Assembly: GCF_028275115.1 (NCBI RefSeq)
Contig: NZ_JAQCNH010000019.1
Coordinates: forward strand, 62,001 to 126,000
DNA: 64,000 nt
Direction: 5' to 3'
Source of the DNA: Halorientalis sp.
Lineage (GTDB): Archaea > Halobacteriota > Halobacteria > Halobacteriales > Haloarculaceae
Shown piece by piece: positions 62,554 through 64,000 of the stretch. The notes under the pieces were generated by a model. It was not told the DNA's origin. It saw only the letters and a program-made list of their open reading frames with translations, and did not search any database. The translations under genes and the position numbers were made by a program. Numbering within the stretch: the stretch's first letter is position 1; the number at the start of each line of letters is the position of its first letter.

Positions 62554-64000
62554 CTACTGGGCGTTCTTGATGGCCGTCAGTGCCGCCGGATTCTCGATGG
62601 AGGAGAGATCACCCACGTCCTCGCCCTCGTAGGTGGCTTGGACGGCCCGGCGGATGATCTTGCCCGACTGTGTCTTCGGGAACTCGTCGACGAACAGAAC
62701 TTCGCGGGGCCGGAACGGTTTGCCGAGTTCCTCGCCGACCTGTGCGCGAATCTCCGCTCGGAGGTCGTCGCTGGCCTCGAACTCGTCTTCAAGAATCACG
62801 TACAGCACGACCGCGGTGCCGGTGGTGTCGTCGTCCGCGCCGATGGCAGCGGCCTGGTTGACCGCCGGATGGTCCATCGCCGCGCCCTCGACCTCGGCGG
62901 GGCCGACTTTGCGGCCAGCGACGTTCAGCGCGTCGTCGGCTCGGCCGTGGAGGAACCAGAAGCCGTCCTCGTCCTTCTGGGCCCAGTCGCCGTGGTCCCA
63001 GAGGTCGTCCCAGGTCGACCAGTACTCGTTCAGGTAGCGTTCGTCGCCGCTCCAGAGCGACTTAGTCATCGAGGGACAGGAGTCACGCGCGACCAGGTAG
63101 CCCCGGTCGTGGGTGTCCGCGATCGACTCCCCGTCGGAGTCGACGACGTCGATGTCCATACCCAGTCCGGGGCCACCCAGCGTACAGGGCTTGAGGTCGT
63201 TGATCGGCATCGGCATCAGGAAACAACCGCAGATTTCGGTCCCGCCACTGATGTTGATAATGGGCGTGTCGCCACCGCCGACGGTGTCGTGGAACCACCG
63301 CCAGGACTCGGGGTCCCAGGGTTCGCCGGTCGACCCGAGCAGGCGGAGGCTGGAGAGGTCGTAACCCTCGACCCACTCGTCGCCCTGTTTACGCAGTGCA
63401 CGAATCGCGGTGGGCGAGATGCCGAACTGGGTGAGGTCGTGGCGGTCGATCATCTCCCAGAATCGGTCGGGCTGTGGATGGTCCGGTGCACCCTCGTACA
63501 TGCAGATGGTTCCGCCGAAGGTGTGGTTGCCGATCAGGGTCCACGGACCCATCATCCAGCCGATGTCGCTCACCCAGAAGAACCGATCCGCGGGCTTGAG
63601 GTCGAACCCGAAGTACAGTTCCTTGGCACACTGCGTCTGGACACCGGCGTGGGTGTGGACGATTCCTTTCGGCTTGCCGGTCGTTCCCGACGAGTACAGC
63701 AGCATCGACTCCTGGTCGCTGGGGAGTGATTTGGTGTCGTAGTCGTCGGACTGTGTTGCGACGGCCTCGCTCCACCACTCGTCGCGACCGTCGGTCATCG
63801 GGACCGAGGGGTCCGCGTCGGAGTTACTGGCTCCGAGTCGGTCGTAGACGATCACCGACGCCACGTCGGTTTCGGCCTGCTCGACGGCCTCGTCGGCGGT
63901 TCCTTTGAGTGTGACTGCGTCGCCCCGCCGGAGGAAGCCGTCGCCCGTGAACAACACCGAACACTCGGGGTCCTCGATGCGGGTGGCGGTGGCGTCGACG
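62554..64000 (-). CDS. AMP-forming acyl-CoA/acetate-CoA ligase (5' end outside window)
   Basis: The visible 481 codons encode an ANL-family ligase with the P-loop YSSGTTGKPKGIVHTHAG (~110-127 of the visible part), WVSDIGWMMGPW, the SGGTEICGCF motif, YRDWAQ-like hinge HGDWAQKDEDGFW and the C-terminal SGKIIRRAV with the conserved, often acetylated, Lys. The block VSDIGWM favours short-chain (acetate, propionate or similar) acids. The frame is open to the window's right edge, so the N-terminus is missing. It is convergent with the short AMP-binding-like gene. Confidence 0.9.
   Translation of the reverse strand, partial: VDATATRIEDPECSVLFTGDGFLRRGDAVTLKGTADEAVEQAETDVASVIVYDRLGASNSDADPSVPMTDGRDEWWSEAVATQSDDYDTKSLPSDQESMLLYSSGTTGKPKGIVHTHAGVQTQCAKELYFGFDLKPADRFFWVSDIGWMMGPWTLIGNHTFGGTICMYEGAPDHPQPDRFWEMIDRHDLTQFGISPTAIRALRKQGDEWVEGYDLSSLRLLGSTGEPWDPESWRWFHDTVGGGDTPIINISGGTEICGCFLMPMPINDLKPCTLGGPGLGMDIDVVDSDGESIADTHDRGYLVARDSCPSMTKSLWSGDERYLNEYWSTWDDLWDHGDWAQKDEDGFWFLHGRADDALNVAGRKVGPAEVEGAAMDHPAVNQAAAIGADDDTTGTAVVLYVILEDEFEASDDLRAEIRAQVGEELGKPFRPREVLFVDEFPKTQSGKIIRRAVQATYEGEDVGDLSSIENPAALTAIKNAQ

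Overview
The window comes from a haloarchaeon (class Halobacteria). Base composition is high in G+C, the predicted proteins are rich in Asp and Glu, and the gene content is archaeal: FtsZ1, SecE-Spt5, XPB-Bax1, DtdA, a geranylgeranyl reductase and an AVSPVIG-type pilin. Several families are known mainly from haloarchaea (DUF5787, DUF5788, DUF5797, DUF7110, DUF7563, DUF7565; names are from memory). Many starts lie about 27 nt downstream of a TATA-like box, as expected for leaderless transcripts. A position near Haloarculaceae is a weak inference. I saw no rRNA or tRNA gene, CRISPR array, replication origin or intact transposase.

Layout. 0-9 kb: Rieske protein, saccharopine-dehydrogenase-like enzyme, a pabB-pabA-pabC operon, aroE, a shortened cation exchanger and dtdA. 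9-16.7 kb: ftsZ1, then secE-spt5; a dockerin-tailed secreted protein; a frameshifted K+ channel; DUF7565, PHP, YdjM-like, CinA-like and aminotransferase genes. 16.7-33.7 kb: Rad3-like Fe-S helicase, ArsA/Get3-like ATPase, SDR-glycerate kinase operon, creatininase-family enzyme, endonuclease V, rhomboid protease, PolX with a Mut7-C protein, SDR, enoyl-CoA hydratase, DUF5787 nuclease-like protein, NUDIX and a uS10 paralogue. 33.7-49 kb: M20 hydrolase, pilin, geranylgeranyl reductase, ferredoxin, acyl-CoA ligase, R2-like oxidase, amidase, thioredoxin-reductase-like enzyme, PAPS-reductase-family protein and VOC protein. 49-64 kb: XPB and Bax1; grpE, dnaK and dnaJ; an AMP-binding fragment protein; and an AMP-forming acyl/acetate-CoA ligase running off the right edge.

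How genes work together. The pab genes make p-aminobenzoate, and aroE lies close by in the shikimate route. SecE and Spt5 share a promoter after ftsZ1. XPB and Bax1 form a known helicase-nuclease pair in repair. GrpE, DnaK and DnaJ make up one Hsp70 system, but dnaK and dnaJ are separated here by remains of IS200/IS605-type (TnpB) elements.

The less ordinary content is decay and rearrangement: an exchanger lacking its middle, a channel broken by one base in a G run, a chimera of a membrane-protein 5' part and an ABC ATPase 3' part, a decayed PAPS-reductase paralogue, an in-frame TAG splitting a small membrane ORF, and TnpB relics at three places. I found no convincing multi-gene new system. 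The best candidates for new biochemistry are DUF5787 (an ExK nuclease motif plus Cas4-like cysteines) and the R2lox-type oxidase.
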